Positions 1 through 12,244 of a stretch of 64,000 nucleotides of DNA are shown here, piece after piece; the stretch's first letter is position 1; each line of letters opens with the position of its first letter. The translations under genes were made by a program, and so were the position numbers. Below the pieces are notes generated by a model. The model had not been told where the DNA came from. It made no database searches and saw nothing but the letters and a program-made list of their open reading frames with translations. The stretch spans positions 1,901,179 through 1,965,178 of the forward strand of contig NW_006763135.1 of NCBI RefSeq assembly GCF_000264905.1, read 5' to 3'. Source of the stretch: Stereum hirsutum FP-91666 SS1 (Eukaryota; Basidiomycota; Agaricomycetes; Russulales; Stereaceae).

Positions 1-2
1 CT

Positions 3-308
3 GGTCTCCAGCGCATCTACCTTCTCCCAAGTCCGACATCTGCAACCTCGTTCAATACGCAGGGCACGCAGCCCGAGATCGTATACGCACCAGTTCCGCT
101 GCGAGACCTCTCCGAGCAGGATGCACGGGAGCTGAACGCTCGCGAAGCATGGATCCGTACATCCTCTTCACCTCAGCCACCACGCACACACCGACACAGC
201 CGGTCGCATTCGCATCCCCACCGGCATCATACAACAGGGCGGATCGGCCTTCCCATCCGCCCTAACGAGGGACTACTCCCTGGCCACGAGAAGATCCTCA
301 AAGATTGA
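3..308 (+). CDS. 3' end of an unidentified protein gene (5' cut by window edge)
   Basis: Frame 3 is open from the left edge to a TGA at 306-308 and gives about 101 residues. It starts in a region containing RIYLLPSP, passes through an acidic stretch (RDLSEQDARELNAREAW), then a His/Arg/Pro/Ser-rich tail, and ends in GHEKILKD. Frame 2 is also open but reads like random sequence, so frame 3 is preferred for its charge pattern. No domain is recognisable in this tail. The chain probably belongs to a larger protein whose folded part lies left of the window. A pyrimidine-rich stretch follows the stop, as expected for a 3' UTR. Confidence 0.45.
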   Translation, partial: GLQRIYLLPSPTSATSFNTQGTQPEIVYAPVPLRDLSEQDARELNAREAWIRTSSSPQPPRTHRHSRSHSHPHRHHTTGRIGLPIRPNEGLLPGHEKILKD

Positions 309-1275
309 TTCTGCAACAACCGATCTTTTCTCCTCTTTTCGATGCCCTCGTTTTGTTAGCCATTAGTTGCCCTCTGCGCTGTCGTCCTTGCTTGGTTGCT
401 CATCATGTTTATTTTTGTCACTGTGGCACCTCTTTTCCTTCTGCAGTCTAGTCTTGGCGTGGGTCTCTATCTCTTTTTCTATCTTTCGTTGTTTAGCATA
501 TCGTACTCGCTATGTTATTTGGTTGGGTCTCTTCTGCCTCTTCCAAACGTTTCTCTCCTGACGTCGACGTCCTGGTGGAGAATCTGATTCTGTCCTTACG
601 CTCCTCCATCCACCTACCCGCGCGCCCCCTTCATCTTCTCCGTACCAGTACGAGAGGGTCACTTTCTCATGGTCTATCCATCGTGTTGTATTCTTCCTGG
701 TCCACACCCCCTCATACTTAGAACATAGTCACGTACCGCATGTCTTTTTAACCCGTATATGTGTTTGCAGCTTTGCTTTGTCGCCTATAAATAGTGCCGC
801 CGGCGGAGAGCTAAAGATGAGGAGGACCCGGTCGACCGTCATTTGACGAGCTATCGAGAGGCTGACCGGGGCGGGGGTAACGAGGACTTGACGATCTGTA
901 TTTCGGATAGTGGGCTCGCTACGAAATGCACCGTCGTCGGGCCATGTGAGAACGTGCGCCGACTCTTCTGGACTGAGTCTCGTCCGCGCTTGTGCGAACC
1001 TGGAACCCCCTGGCCAGGGATTTTTGAACTCTACTCTGGCCCAAAGACGATGGTCCAGAGTGGACAGCCGACTTGGGGCAGCTAGAGTGATGGCGATGGA
1101 CGAAAAGGAGGCGTCGAGAGCAGAGCGCGTCGCTTCCCACATCCGTCCATCCATCTTCTCCCTACAAAACACCGTCCCTTTTCTCACCTGGGCCACTCCA
1201 CTTCCTCCAACGGTTCTTCCCCCATCACTTCCCTTCTCTTCATTTACAGCTTCCTGAACCTGACCTCGGAACGGG
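309..1275. other. Intergenic, 967 bp
   Basis: The left part is T/C-rich and is probably the 3' UTR of the gene ending at 308. The right part is presumably the promoter of the dioxygenase gene at 1276. Open frames here, including a 220-codon one on the minus strand, have no family-like motifs. I see no further gene. Confidence 0.5.
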
Positions 1276-3546
1276 ATGCCCATGGCGACCATCCGCGCAC
1301 GCTCCCCGGCCACCATCTCGCCCGCTAAGAAGCCAAAAATTGACTCTACTGTCCTCGAACAGCAGCAGCGGGCTAAAAGCGATGAGGCCACTGAGAGACA
1401 TCAGGACCATATCTCGCTTTTTACGCCCAACCTTTTCGACCCGTCGAACATACACCGGTTGAACAATTACTATCACGCGTCTGAGCCCTATAAGTATGCG
1501 CTCGTCGAGAAACTCTTTCAGGACGATCTCCTGAAGAACGTGGTCGACGAGTGTCTGAGCGAGTTGCATTTCACGGAGAGGGAGACGGATATCTATAAGG
1601 TGAGCCTAGTTGCTCGCGCCCCAGTGTTAGGAAAATTTCTTCGTTGGGCAGACCACTTACTCTACTCCCTCATTGATCGATCTTTGCCTTTCTTTTTCTT
1701 GTAGGTCAACCAAACGGGCGACCTGGCCTCGTTGAACTACCTCTCGCAAGATCAAATCGCACTCCTGCCAAACCTCCTCAAGCTTCGCGATGCTCTGTAC
1801 TCTCCTACTTTCCGTACCTTCATGCGCACCGTCACTGGCTGTGGACCGCTCTCGGGCGTCAAACAGGATATGTCGATCAATACGTACAAGAAAGGCTGTC
1901 ATCTTCTCAACCACGACGACGTCATCGGCACTCGCCGTGTATCCTACATTCTCTATATGCCTCTCCCGCACTACCAGCTGTGGCAGAAGGAGTGGGGAGG
2001 CGCGCTCGAGCTTTATCCCGTCAAGATGAGTGAGGAGGGCGTCTTGGAGCCCGAGCCTGTGCCGACGAAGTCCATTCCGCCGAGCTGGAACCAGTTTATA
2101 TTTTTCGAAGTGCAGCCGGGCAAGAGTTTCCATTCGGTGGAGGAGGTCGTTGTCGGTGAAGGCGAGGATGGCAGACAGAGGCTTTCGATCTCGGGTTGGT
2201 TCCATGCGGCACAGGAAGATGAGGATGGATATAGTCCGGAACCGGAACCGGAAGTAAAGAGTTCACGAGATCAACTTGTATGTACTCCTGTTGAAACTAC
2301 AATTTCCCAAAAATCTGAAGTACGCGTTTGACCAGGCCTCTACCTCCACCTCTTTCCAATCGTATACGGAAGAGCCCCCATTGCCGGACGCCGCCCTCTC
2401 CGCCGACGATATCTCCTTCCTCTCCGAATTCCTGAACCCCGTCTATCTCCAACCCCGCACCATGAAAGCCCTCTCCGCCCGCTTCGTCCAAGAATCCTCT
2501 CTCGAACTGCACGACTTCCTCTCCGTCCCCATCGCCTCCACCCTCTCCCCCGGTCTCCGCTCCCTAGACGCCCAACAAGGTCTCGGCCCCAACCGTCCTT
2601 ATCCCATTCCTCCCCACACAGCCGGTACCGGCCAAGGCTCCGGCTGGACGCTCAAAGGCCCACCACACAAATGGCGCTACTGCGTGCTCGAGAGCCCGCG
2701 AACGGAGGGTCCGGTCGAGGCGGCACTGCCGTTAGCGGTGCAGACACCGGAGAAGATCGTGAGGTCGTTGCAGGATCAGTTGTTTGGCTCGGAGGCGTTC
2801 AGGAGGTGGCTTGCGGTCGTGAGTAGGTTGAGCCCGATGAGGTATGCGGTTGAGGCGAGGAGGTTTTGTCCGGGGTTGGGATATACGTTGGCGACGAGCG
2901 AAGAGAATGAGGCGAGGTTGGATGTTGTGCTTGGGTTGACGCCGCAGGTTGAGGAGCAGGAGAGTGATGCGGAGAAGAAGAAGAAGAATCAGAACGGGAA
3001 GAGGAGGATAGAGGAGGAGGAGCCGACGAGGGGGTGGCAGATGGGGGAGTGGGGTGGCTGGGAGGTACGGAATTTACGCTGCTTCGTCCTTGTTTGGATA
3101 CATGAAGCTGATTATATCTTTGTATTCTGTAGTGTTATATGGCTCCTCATGACGAGGAGGACGACCCGGCTGTTTACAGGTCGGGCCCGAGCCGTAAGGC
3201 GGCCAAGGCCGAACCTTCATCGCAAAAAACGAACGGTGCGAACGGCAGTGGCGCCAGCAACAGCAGCGGCGCCGAACACGGCGAAGAGAACGGAATGCAT
3301 GATTCAGATGAAGACGCTGAAGGTGAGAGCGATGACGAAGTTCAGGCCGATGAAGAGGAAGAGGAGGAGGACGGGACTTTACTTACCGTGCAGCCTGGAT
3401 TTAACCGTTTGCTGCTCGTGTTGAGGGACGAGAGGGTGATGCGCTTCGTTAAGTATGTCAGTGCGGCCGCGGAGGGCTCGCGCTGGGATGTGTGCGGCGA
3501 GTATGAGGTTGGCATGGTCGAGGAGGACGATGAAGATGATAATTAA
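1276..3546 (+). CDS. TPA1: Tpa1/Ofd1-type prolyl dihydroxylase
   Basis: Exons 1276-1599, 1705-2277, 2336-3064 and 3133-3546 give 679 residues, close to the family length of about 640. The protein is an Fe(II)/2-oxoglutarate dioxygenase. In yeast and fission yeast the family hydroxylates ribosomal protein uS12 and takes part in translation termination and oxygen sensing. The first catalytic domain carries the iron ligands in NHDD (about His178 and Asp180) and the distal His in SISGWFHA (about His275), with the 2-oxoglutarate Arg just before it. A second, non-catalytic double-stranded helix domain begins near residue 305; the last exon opens CYMAPHDEEDDPAVYR and carries a long acidic insert. 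The start was chosen at 1276; a second Met lies two codons later. Intron 2 could also end at 2320 instead of 2335 (43 versus 58 nt); both keep frame, and the longer is more typical here. Confidence 0.93.
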
Positions 3547-3717
3547 GATGCCGATTATTTCGAGTATCTATCCCTGCGTTATGATAACATTCTTGTAGCT
3601 CTTGCTGTCTACTATATTCTTGTTGCTTCGGCCGCATGCTTCGGGTGTTTGTGAGAGTAGATATAATTGGTAATAGAAAATCAAAATACAGCATGATCAC
3701 GATTTACACCATGAACA

Positions 3718-5711
3718 TTACAGCCCAAAGAACGGCACAACATCGGTCAACCCCCTCAAAGCATCCAACAGCTCCTCGTCCTCAGCCGACATAACCTTCA
3801 AATCCTTCTTCCCGACAAATGGCAACTCATCAGGCTCACACACCGTGCCTTCCTCCGGAAGCGTCCCATTCACGAAATACGCCCTCACGGCCTTGGCCGT
3901 ACAAATCGAAGGAGCCGCCAACGAACAATGCCCATGCGAGTGCTGCTCCAACAACCCAGCACCAACGTACCGCTCCTTCACCCTCAACGCATCGCTGAGC
4001 GGACAGACGGGATCGTACGTCGGGTTGATGATGAGGATCGGGTTGGACGTGTTCGCAGCGAGAGGGTCCGTATAGCGCCATTTCGACTTGATCTTCCATT
4101 CTAAGCACTGGAGCTTATGGACCGCCCAGATTGGCGCTGCAAAAGGTGACTTGGAGGTGAGGTTGCGGTAGTGAATCTCCATGTCGCCTGGGTTTTCGGA
4201 TTGTGGACCGGCGTCGCCACATGCGATCGCGTAGAAGGCTTCGGTCTCCGCTTCCCAAGGTTCGGTCCCGGGACTGCACTCGCACTCGTAGGAAACGGTG
4301 CCGTTGACGATGGCCTCGAGCGCGGTTGCGTTGTGCGTCTCGATGGCGTGGAGTTCGTTTGCGAGGGGTGCGAACATGGTGAGAGGTTTGTAGAGAGCGC
4401 GGAAGAATCGGTGGTGCATGACGTCTTTCGTGATGAGTGCTGGGCCGGAGGGAGCGAATGGGACGGGGACGGGGGCGTCCATGAGAGAGACGAAGATATT
4501 GTCGATGCGAGCTTTGACTTCCTTGACGCTGGGTTCGTAGAGCGGGCATTTGGTAGGGCCGGCTAGGTAGCAGTACTCGTAGAAGGATTTCACGACGGTA
4601 TCTGTGTCGTCCATATTGGTGGCCCAGGTGCCTTTAGCGTACTCCTCGCCGTCGTAAACACCGTCGATGATCACCCGGCCGACTTTGTCAGGATACATGG
4701 CGGAGAAGTATTGTCCCAGGACTGTACCGTAGCTCTGTGTGTGCGCCCTCAAAAATAAGCACTTTATCGAGGAGCGGGTTACGAGTATGACCTACAAAAC
4801 CCCAATAAAGCATCTTATCCTGACCCAACTTTTCCATAATTTTGACCATATCCGTCGCAACGTACGGTGTGTTCATGAACTATCCAGAGAAATAATATAA
4901 GAATGAGCTATGTTACAGGATGAATCGTTAACTTACTCGTCCTGGACCCCATTCCGTCGCTGTGCCACCCAACTCCTCCTTTCCGTTCCCGCCCAGACTA
5001 CGCTTACAGACCTCACCCACGACGGTCTCACGACTGCGAGCCAGGCCAAGGGAGTTGACAGTAGGCTCCATGAGCGTAAAAAGCGACTGCAGCGACCATT
5101 GCTTGTACTGCGTCTCCGATTCGAAACACTGCGCCGAAGGCGTTGTGGCGCCCGTCCCTCGAGGATCGAAACCGAGAAGGTCAAACTCTGGACCAACAAT
5201 CTTCGCGATATCGTCACCCGCGCGTTTGAGCAGGCTTGTTCCGGAACCACCGGGACCTCCTGGGTTTAGAAAGATGGTGCCTTTGTGGTTAGCGGTGTCA
5301 TTTCCCGGTAGGAGAAGGAGGGCGATCTCTGTCCTTGGGCCTTCGGGAGTGGTATAGTCGAGGGGGAGGCTGATGCGTGCACATTTGTACTTCCCGAGAC
5401 AGTCGGTCCAGGTGATATTCTCCGAGGGTTTGAGCTGCGTGGTGGTAAGGTGATGAGTACATGACGCCACAGTAGATGAAGACAATCTTGATACATGCCT
5501 TGTACCAGTCAAAACCCTCGCTTGACAAGGGTGAGGACTGACTCGGGATGAACGAGTCCTCCTCAGAGTTATGATAAGGTCTCCAGAATGCCAGATACAG
5601 CGTAAGCGTGACAACGAATACTAGCCAGCCTGAGCGACGTCCTGAGCGAGTTGGATGTGGCTGCTCCCCCAAAACAGGGTGTGCCTTCTTGTCCTCGAAG
5701 GGGTTCGACAT
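3718..5711 (-). CDS. Membrane-anchored alpha/beta hydrolase, TAP/peptidase S33 type
   Basis: Exons (minus) 5711-5499, 5434-4937, 4879-4796 and 4734-3718 give 603 residues. A short cytosolic N-terminus is followed by a hydrophobic segment at about residues 29-45 (GWLVFVVTLTLYLAFW), so this is probably a type II membrane or signal-anchored protein. The oxyanion-hole motif NPGGPGGSG and the nucleophile elbow G-F-S-Y-G (Ser about 266) are present; the elbow is split by an intron between Phe and Ser. The late Asp (TYDPVCP) and the His in HSHGHCS complete the triad and lie in a TAP-like C-terminal domain. Relatives cleave N-terminal peptides or prolines; the substrate here is unknown. The first intron joins WYK to LKPSE in phase only if a GC donor (5498-5497) is used. 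Alternative: an esterase rather than a peptidase. Confidence 0.9.
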
Positions 5712-6440
5712 GACGAAGGAGTGCTGGGAGGAAGTCACAGGGGAGCTTGATGGATACTACTGTACACCCAATGACGAAATTAGACAGCCATGCGCCAGGA
5801 ACAACGTTCAAAGTAATTCACATTGCTGCCGGTACGCTGGCCCAGTTTTTACGTGGTCAGCTTGCTGCAGGGAGGACTGTAAGAGGCTTCAATCTCAAAT
5901 GAGCGACACCAACAAATCCTTGAGATTCAGCCTGGTCGCATCAAATCCAGCTGTCTCGAACTGCGTTTCAAAGCTTCAAGCTTCAAGTTCGAACGGAAAC
6001 CAAACGGAACCCATGAGATATCGTTCACTCACAACACTGACTCTCCCCACCAGAGCGGGAGATTTTGTAACTTTTTCGAGATGCTTTGTAGGAAAGCTTT
6101 TCGAGGTTTCAATAGATGCACTGGTCCGGCTGCGACTTTGCGACTTGGTCGATTTCTAGTACTGCTCGACCGGTCGATAATGAACGGAGAACGATTGAAC
6201 CGCCAACCAGCCGGACTTCCACTGGTCGATCCCGGGCCGCCTCCCCACGGAAAATCCCTCGAAAAGTCCGTGTTGGAAGTCGGACCGGAACTTCCGCAAC
6301 CTCCAGTCGTTATACGTGCTCCCCGCAATAAAGTGACAGTGCTTTCGAAATGTCCGCCATTTCTTACCCCCTTTCCTCCTCTTCTTCTCTCCTTGGATTA
6401 TACGGATCATATCTCCAGAGCGCACTGGAGTCCCCTGGGC
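5712..6440. other. Intergenic, 729 bp, divergent promoter region
   Basis: This lies between two divergently transcribed genes (hydrolase on minus, CYB2 on plus), so it presumably holds both promoters. A short direct repeat of CTTCAAG-type words lies near 5970-5990. No convincing gene is present. Confidence 0.5.
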
Positions 6441-9143
6441 ATGTCGCGTCTCGCTAGTATGGGATTTGGACTCTTACGTTCTCGCCACGCCGATGGCTTT
6501 TTGGGTCGTGCTTCCTTCATTGAGTCTCGGTCACCGGGTCTGGTCGTCCTGCAGAAGAGAGGCCTTGGGAGTTTTCGACCAAAGGGTGGCCTTAGCAAGG
6601 GTAGAGATTATAGAACGCTCAACCGGTCCTCTGGACGGGTCGTACGACTACTCGCTATAGGATTAACGGCGTCTGCAGCGTCGTTACTTGGTCTCTTGGT
6701 GAGTAACTTCATTCAATCATGTTGCTCGTGTGAGATAGAAGGCAATGGTGCATGCGTGTAGGATAGTCGATACTCGCCATCTGTGAAAAGTCGGTTCTTG
6801 TAGAGGCAATGAAGCTTGTCTTTAGGCCCATTAAGCAATATTGTAGAGACTTGAACCTCGAACATTCTCAGAGCCTCGAGAGCCTCCTCGACTGCCAGCC
6901 TGGAGTTTTGATGCTTACACCTTCCTACATACAGGCCTTTCTTCACCCAATTCATCTCGACGACGAAAACTCCCACTCAAGGATGAACTCCGACGCACCC
7001 CAAGAACCTAAGGGGCGCCTTGTCTCCTGGGCTGAGCTTTCCGAGCACAATACTCGAAAGTCGGTCTGGGTCTTGATTGATGGAGAGGTGTACGACGCTA
7101 CGGAGATAGTGGACATCCACCCAGGTGGTGTTGGTCCTTTGATGAAACAGGCTGGACAGGACGCGACGTGAGCTACTCTACTTACACCGCACCTCTTCTC
7201 CCTTCATATCGGTCTTGGTCTCTCTCACACCGAGAACTTGACCATTTTAAATAGCAAGGCATTCAAGCCCATCCACCCACCGGGCACATTAGCCATGCTA
7301 CCGCCAGGAGCTCATATTGGTTCCATCGACCCCACAACAGTACCTAAGGACTTGACCGGTCCCTCAGAAGAAGACATCCGAATAGCGGAGGCTAGAGCAA
7401 CATTGCCACCACCAAGCGCAGTGTTAAATCTGGCCGAGATGGAAGAACTCGCGAAGGGTGTTCTTACGTCTACTGCCTGGGGATACTACCGGTCTGCTGG
7501 TGATGATGAGAATAGTTGAGTGCCCCTATATCGGTCGACCACAGTCGTATGTGGCGTAGACAGTTGTTGACGATTACTATTCTAAATGTAGCTTTCTGGG
7601 AGAACCGTAATGCGTTCAAAAGGTTCTGGTTCCGGCCACGGGTGTAGGTCTTCTCCCATTTATAACACCGGCTGTGATATCGACCTCATAATTTGGTTAG
7701 ACTCAACAAGATTTCACGCGTCTCAACATCCACGACTATGCTCGGCTTACCGACTACTCTGCCCATTTTGATTGCGCCCGCAGCTCTGGCACGCCTAGGC
7801 CATCCGGATGGTGAAATGAACCTCACACGAGCGGCTGGTGCGGAGGGAATTCTCCAGGGCGTACGTACTCAAACATGGTTTCGTATCACCGTTCAGTCTA
7901 AGCTCAACCAACTCTCGATTCAATAGATCAGTAGCAATTCCTCCTGTTCGCTCTCGGAGATCACATCTGTCCTTCTCCCAACTCAGCCCCTAATATTTCA
8001 ACTCTACGTCAACCGTGATCGTTCAGCTACCGTCGAACATCTTCAGAAAGTCCGTCAAGCTGTTGGCCCCAGCGCTGCAAGCGCCTTCAAGGCATTGTTC
8101 GTCACAGTTGATGCTGCCGTGGCTGGTAAAAGGGAGCTAGATCAAAGAGCGAAAGGCGATTTTTCGGGGCCTGCGATGGGTGGAAAAGACAATGAGGGCG
8201 CAGGAGCTGGTGTGGCATTGGTGAGTTGGTGGCCCAGGTTGTGAACGTCTGCCTAACTGATATTGCGGACGAACAGGCTATTAGTGGGTATCAGGATCCG
8301 GATGTTTGCTGTGAGTTCTATGAGACACTTTGTTCTGTTTGTCCCTGCTCATATCCGCTCAATCACAGGGGACGACATTCCGTGGATACAGAAACACTGG
8401 GGTCTCCCTCTAGTTCTTAAAGGCATCCAATGTGTTGAGGTAAGGCCCTAATATACATCCGTACTCTAGTGCTGACGCGACTTCTCTTATTTCATGATAG
8501 GATGCGGAGATAGCCTACGACAAGTATAATGTTCAGGGTATCGTGCTCTCAAACCACGGTGGTAGAGAGTTAGACTAGTAAGAGCTTTTTCTAGCGGATA
8601 TCATTTACCGTAAGTTATTGACATCCACCACCTAGCTCGCCAGCGCCCATCACCGTGCTGCACGAGCTGCGGCAACGTCGACCTGACATTCTGGACGATC
8701 CGAAATTCGAGGTGTACATTGACGGTGGCGTCACACGCGGGACGGATGTGTTGAAAGCTCTCTGTCTCGGCGCACGCGGTGTAGGACTCGGTCGAGCGTT
8801 CTTGTACGCAAATGCATTGTACGGGGAAGAGGGATGCCGGCGTGTCGTGCAAAGTCAGTCCTATTCTTTTCCTGCGTCGTTCCAGTGGCACCATTCCATT
8901 TTTATTCCATCTTTGCCATATGATCCGGTGAGCTGGCAATGGGTGCTAACCTCTTTTACTTGTTTGTTTGTTTGTTTGCTTGTTGGGGATTGGGGTTCCC
9001 GTTGCACAGTCCTGCGCGAAGAAATTGTAACAGGGATGCAGTTGATGGGTGTCACAAGCTTGGACCAGCTGAGGCCCGAACTTGTGAAGTACGCGGGTGA
9101 TTCGGATAGGGGCGATTCAGCATGGGCACGTTCGCGGCTTTGA
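6441..9143 (+). CDS. CYB2: Flavocytochrome b2, L-lactate:cytochrome c oxidoreductase
   Basis: Eleven exons: 6441-6698, 6935-7167, 7255-7514, 7592-7643, 7701-7860, 7927-8220, 8277-8310, 8369-8439, 8501-8577, 8636-8853, 9010-9143; 596 residues, matching the family (about 590). The enzyme oxidises L-lactate to pyruvate in the mitochondrial intermembrane space and passes electrons to cytochrome c. The N-terminus is basic and then hydrophobic ([17 protein letters not shown]), as expected for a bipartite presequence. A cytochrome b5 domain follows with haem ligands in IHPGG (about His148) and KPIHPPG (about His171), spaced 23 as in yeast. The FMN barrel has [30 protein letters not shown] (His473, Arg476 as base and substrate Arg) and DGGVTRGTD. 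Intron 1 (236 nt) is the least certain junction. Exon 7 is only 34 nt. Confidence 0.95.
8960..8978 (+). repeat. (TTTG)n microsatellite in a CYB2 intron
   Basis: Nearly five copies of TTTG lie inside the last intron of CYB2 (8854-9009), which at 156 nt is one of the longer introns of this gene. Confidence 0.9.
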
Positions 9144-9669
9144 AACAGGATAACAGCGCCTACTTTCGACTCATCAATAAGCTTGAATGTTGTGGGAAAG
9201 CTAGCAAAGCTACTCTCGCACATGGGGATTTTTACGCGAGTCCATTGGACTACGCTATGGTCAGCGTTATCGAGAGATCTTCTTCTTCTGCTTCTGCTTA
9301 GGAGAGAGCGTGGGGCGCGGTGGATAAACTCGTGGAGGGGGCATGTACATAGCGATCTATAATCTATCGATGTCGATGAACGTTGTCGGGATGGGGTCCA
9401 ATGTACAAGTCCATTCCGTCGAATATTCAAGTGATTTACGGTGAATTTAAAGACACTGTTCAGTGAACGGGCGGCAGGCAGAGAGAACACGTTGTTTGGC
9501 CGTTTCCTTGTGCTTGCTGTGATCGGACGATTGACATTTGGAGAGGACGCGGATTACGAATTGGACATTGGGTCACGTTGCAGACGCGCTTCTAGCTTTC
9601 CTCCGTACATACCCCTCAGCTCTCCTCCGCACTGGCTTTTCCCCTTGCTCGCCGTCGTCGCTAGCGACG
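9144..9669. other. Intergenic, 526 bp
   Basis: This contains the 3' end of the CYB2 transcript unit and the upstream region of the Nem1-like gene. The Nem1 frame stays open up to 9538, but the family start is expected at 9670. I see no other gene. Confidence 0.45.
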
Positions 9670-11495
9670 ATGAACTCGCTAAGCTATCTTTCTCGTCAGT
9701 TCGACGTCCTCGCCTCGGCAAAAACGCCGCCGTCGACACCGAGCTCAGAGCATCCGCCTCTTAAGATCTACAGCCTCCCCAACTCTCCGAAACATACCCC
9801 AGTCCCCAGCCCGTCCTCATCAGCCGAAGATCTCACCCGTCTCCACAATGAATCCCAAGGCTCTCGCAAAGATCGCATACGCAAGGGATCTCCTACTGCT
9901 TGGTCGCTGAAAGCACTCGTTGCTCCCCCACCAGTACCCCGTCGTACCCTTACCTCGCCGGCACGGATCCCCACACCGTCTTCCAAGGCGGGCACTTCGT
10001 CTTCGTCAACGGCTTCGTCATCTGAAACTTCCGCTTCCACCTCTTCACCGTCAACTTCATCGTCTCCAGTGGCCATGCCTTCACTTCAGCCATCACCTAC
10101 TGTATTGCCACGACGACCAAAGCGATCTTCATCTATTCGAGCCAAGTCTCAGATACAGCGCCAGAGCCTATTCCATCGAATATTTTTCGTGAGGGTTATT
10201 TTGCTGCTTTGGAATAGCATATGCGCGGCAGCCGCCTCCGTGAAGGTTAGAATTAGAGCATGGCATGGTGATGGTCTGCGGGGAGGCCGGACTGCGCGAG
10301 GTGCACACGTCAGAGGAGGTGCGGACGGCGGTGACCCCAACGAGACCGAGAAGGAGAGTGAAGGCGAGGGTGAGGGAGATGAAGAGAAACAACCATTGAT
10401 CATGATGCAACATGTGAACGACCCTTCACCGACAACAAACTCGTCGGTACCAAATTCGGGGCCACCTCACCCGCCACCCACAATACGCTCGCAAACAGAC
10501 TCAACACTTGTCGAAGGTTTACCAGTTGCTGCACACTCGGATTCGCCCTTTCATTCAAACTCTCAGACTCTACTGCCACATCCGCTTGCATCTTCCCTGT
10601 TTCCCTTTTCACAGTCACAACAGTCCACAACACCTTCTCGTACACCTACTCCGACATCAATATCCCTTAACCCTGGCCTCCCCGCCACTCGTAAGACCAC
10701 TCCCTTTCACATGCAGAAGACACTGGTCCTTGACCTTGACGAAACCCTCATACATTCCACCTCTCGTCCCTTGTATAATGCCTCCGGTTCTGGCGGGCTT
10801 CTCGGCGGGCTGGGACTGAGTGGGTTAGGATTGGGGAACAGCAGAAGAGCGAGCAAGAGCCACATGGTCGAGGTCGTCCTCGGAGGGCGTAGCACGTGTT
10901 ATCACGTCTACAAAAGGCCTTATGTAGATTACTTCTTGAGAAAGGTGCGCCGAGCCGTGCTCTGACTTTGATTAGGTTGGCTAACGAATCCACATCTACA
11001 GGTGTCAGCTTGGTACACTCTGGTCATCTTCACTGCCTCGATGCAGGAGTACGCTGATCCGGTCATTGACTGGTTGGATGCCGGGCGTGGTATCCTCGGG
11101 CGTCGGTTCTTTCGAGAGGTGTGTATCCTGTGGCAGAGAGTCACGAGTGGCCCATGCTGACCATCGGATGGTACACCAGTCCTGTACGCTCATGCCAAAC
11201 GGCTCGTACACGAAGGACTTGTCCATTATAGAGCAAGATCTTTCAAGAGTCTGTCTTATAGACAATTCTCCCGTTTGCTATGTCGTCAATGAAAGTAAGT
11301 GCAGCTACCCAGTAGCTAATCGGGCACAAAGCTAATGATGTCCGTTCATTCCGTGCAGCTAATGGAATCCCAATCGAAGGCTGGACGCATGACCCACACG
11401 ACGAGGCATTACTCGATCTCCTACCCGTGCTCGACTCGCTGCGGTTTACAAGCGACGTACGACACGTCCTAGGCATCCGGGGCTTCACCTCATAG
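9670..11495 (+). CDS. NEM1: Nem1-like (Dullard/CTDNEP1) HAD phosphatase
   Basis: Exons 9670-10944, 11002-11118, 11180-11294 and 11359-11495 give 547 residues. Nem1, with Spo7, dephosphorylates the lipin Pah1 at the nuclear envelope/ER and so steers phosphatidate towards storage lipid. The first 160 residues are Ser/Pro-rich and disordered. A hydrophobic segment at about 167-192 ([18 protein letters not shown]) is the membrane anchor. The FCP1-type HAD domain begins with [12 protein letters not shown] (catalytic DxDxT near residue 355) and continues with [20 protein letters not shown], a [13 protein letters not shown] block and CLIDNSP. A Gly-rich insert ([15 protein letters not shown]) sits just after motif I. 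Start: the Met at 9670 opens [12 protein letters not shown], which fits the family better than the in-frame Met at 9538. Confidence 0.92.
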
Positions 11496-12228
11496 CACTT
11501 TCCTTGCTCGGCACGCAGACTCTTCTCGGTTTGTGCAATCGTTTGCCCTAGAGAACCCGTTTTTGTCTTGTTATTTGTTCGCTTTACGGACCTCGTTTTC
11601 ATCTGTTTTTATATTATTCTGGTTCTTCTTCTGTCGTATCCTTGAAATCTTTTGTTATTCTGTTTCCAGCCCATTGTCACATATATTCGGTCCTCTTCCT
11701 CATGGTTCTTGCTTCTGGGATACTCAAGGTCCGTTTCTGTAGTCGTGAAGATAGTTGTTCCTTTGCAAGTCGATCGTCACCGTCCGCGCTCCCTCTCCCG
11801 TCAATACTTCCTTTCCTCATCCCATCTACCGACTTGATCCCGCACTCTTTCTATCCTCACCCGCTCCTTCCCACCCTCGCCTATCCTTGCCCCCTCATCT
11901 CCATCACTTTCAACATCAGCGAAATCTCCATCATACACATCATCTTACAATATTCTACCTTACATAAACAGACCTGCCAGTCAATCAACCAACCAACCAA
12001 ACCAATACAAACCTTTGTTGTCTCGCCATCTTTTGGACTTGCGCTATGATGCAATTTTCGTCTGCGATTATGAGCCTACATAGTGATATTTGCTCTCCCC
12101 GTCTCAGTACTTCTACCCTTATGTCACCTGCAATTTCAACATTGCAATCTGTGCGCAAAGTTTTGAGGTCTTTATCTGCAATCTACTTGATAGTCCCTAT
12201 TCAAAGCAAAACAAGTGGTCAGCTACAC
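11496..12228. other. Intergenic, pyrimidine-rich
   Basis: A strongly T/C-rich tract, probably the NEM1 3' UTR and following spacer. Its open frames are low-complexity Ser/Phe/Pro reading and carry no family signal. The right end is the 3' flank of the tRNA gene. Confidence 0.45.
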
Positions 12229-12232
12229 AAAA
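12229..12232 (-). terminator. RNA polymerase III T-run for the tRNA
   Basis: On the minus strand TTTT lies about 13 nt beyond the tRNA 3' end, the usual position and form of a Pol III terminator. A second TTTT is a little further on. Confidence 0.6.
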
Positions 12233-12244
12233 CAAGTTACCAAC

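Noticed and set aside
729..1391. 220-codon open frame on the minus strand overlapping the 5' end of the Tpa1-like gene
   Set aside because: No family motifs; Ser/Arg-rich reading opposite a well-supported exon, so a shadow frame.
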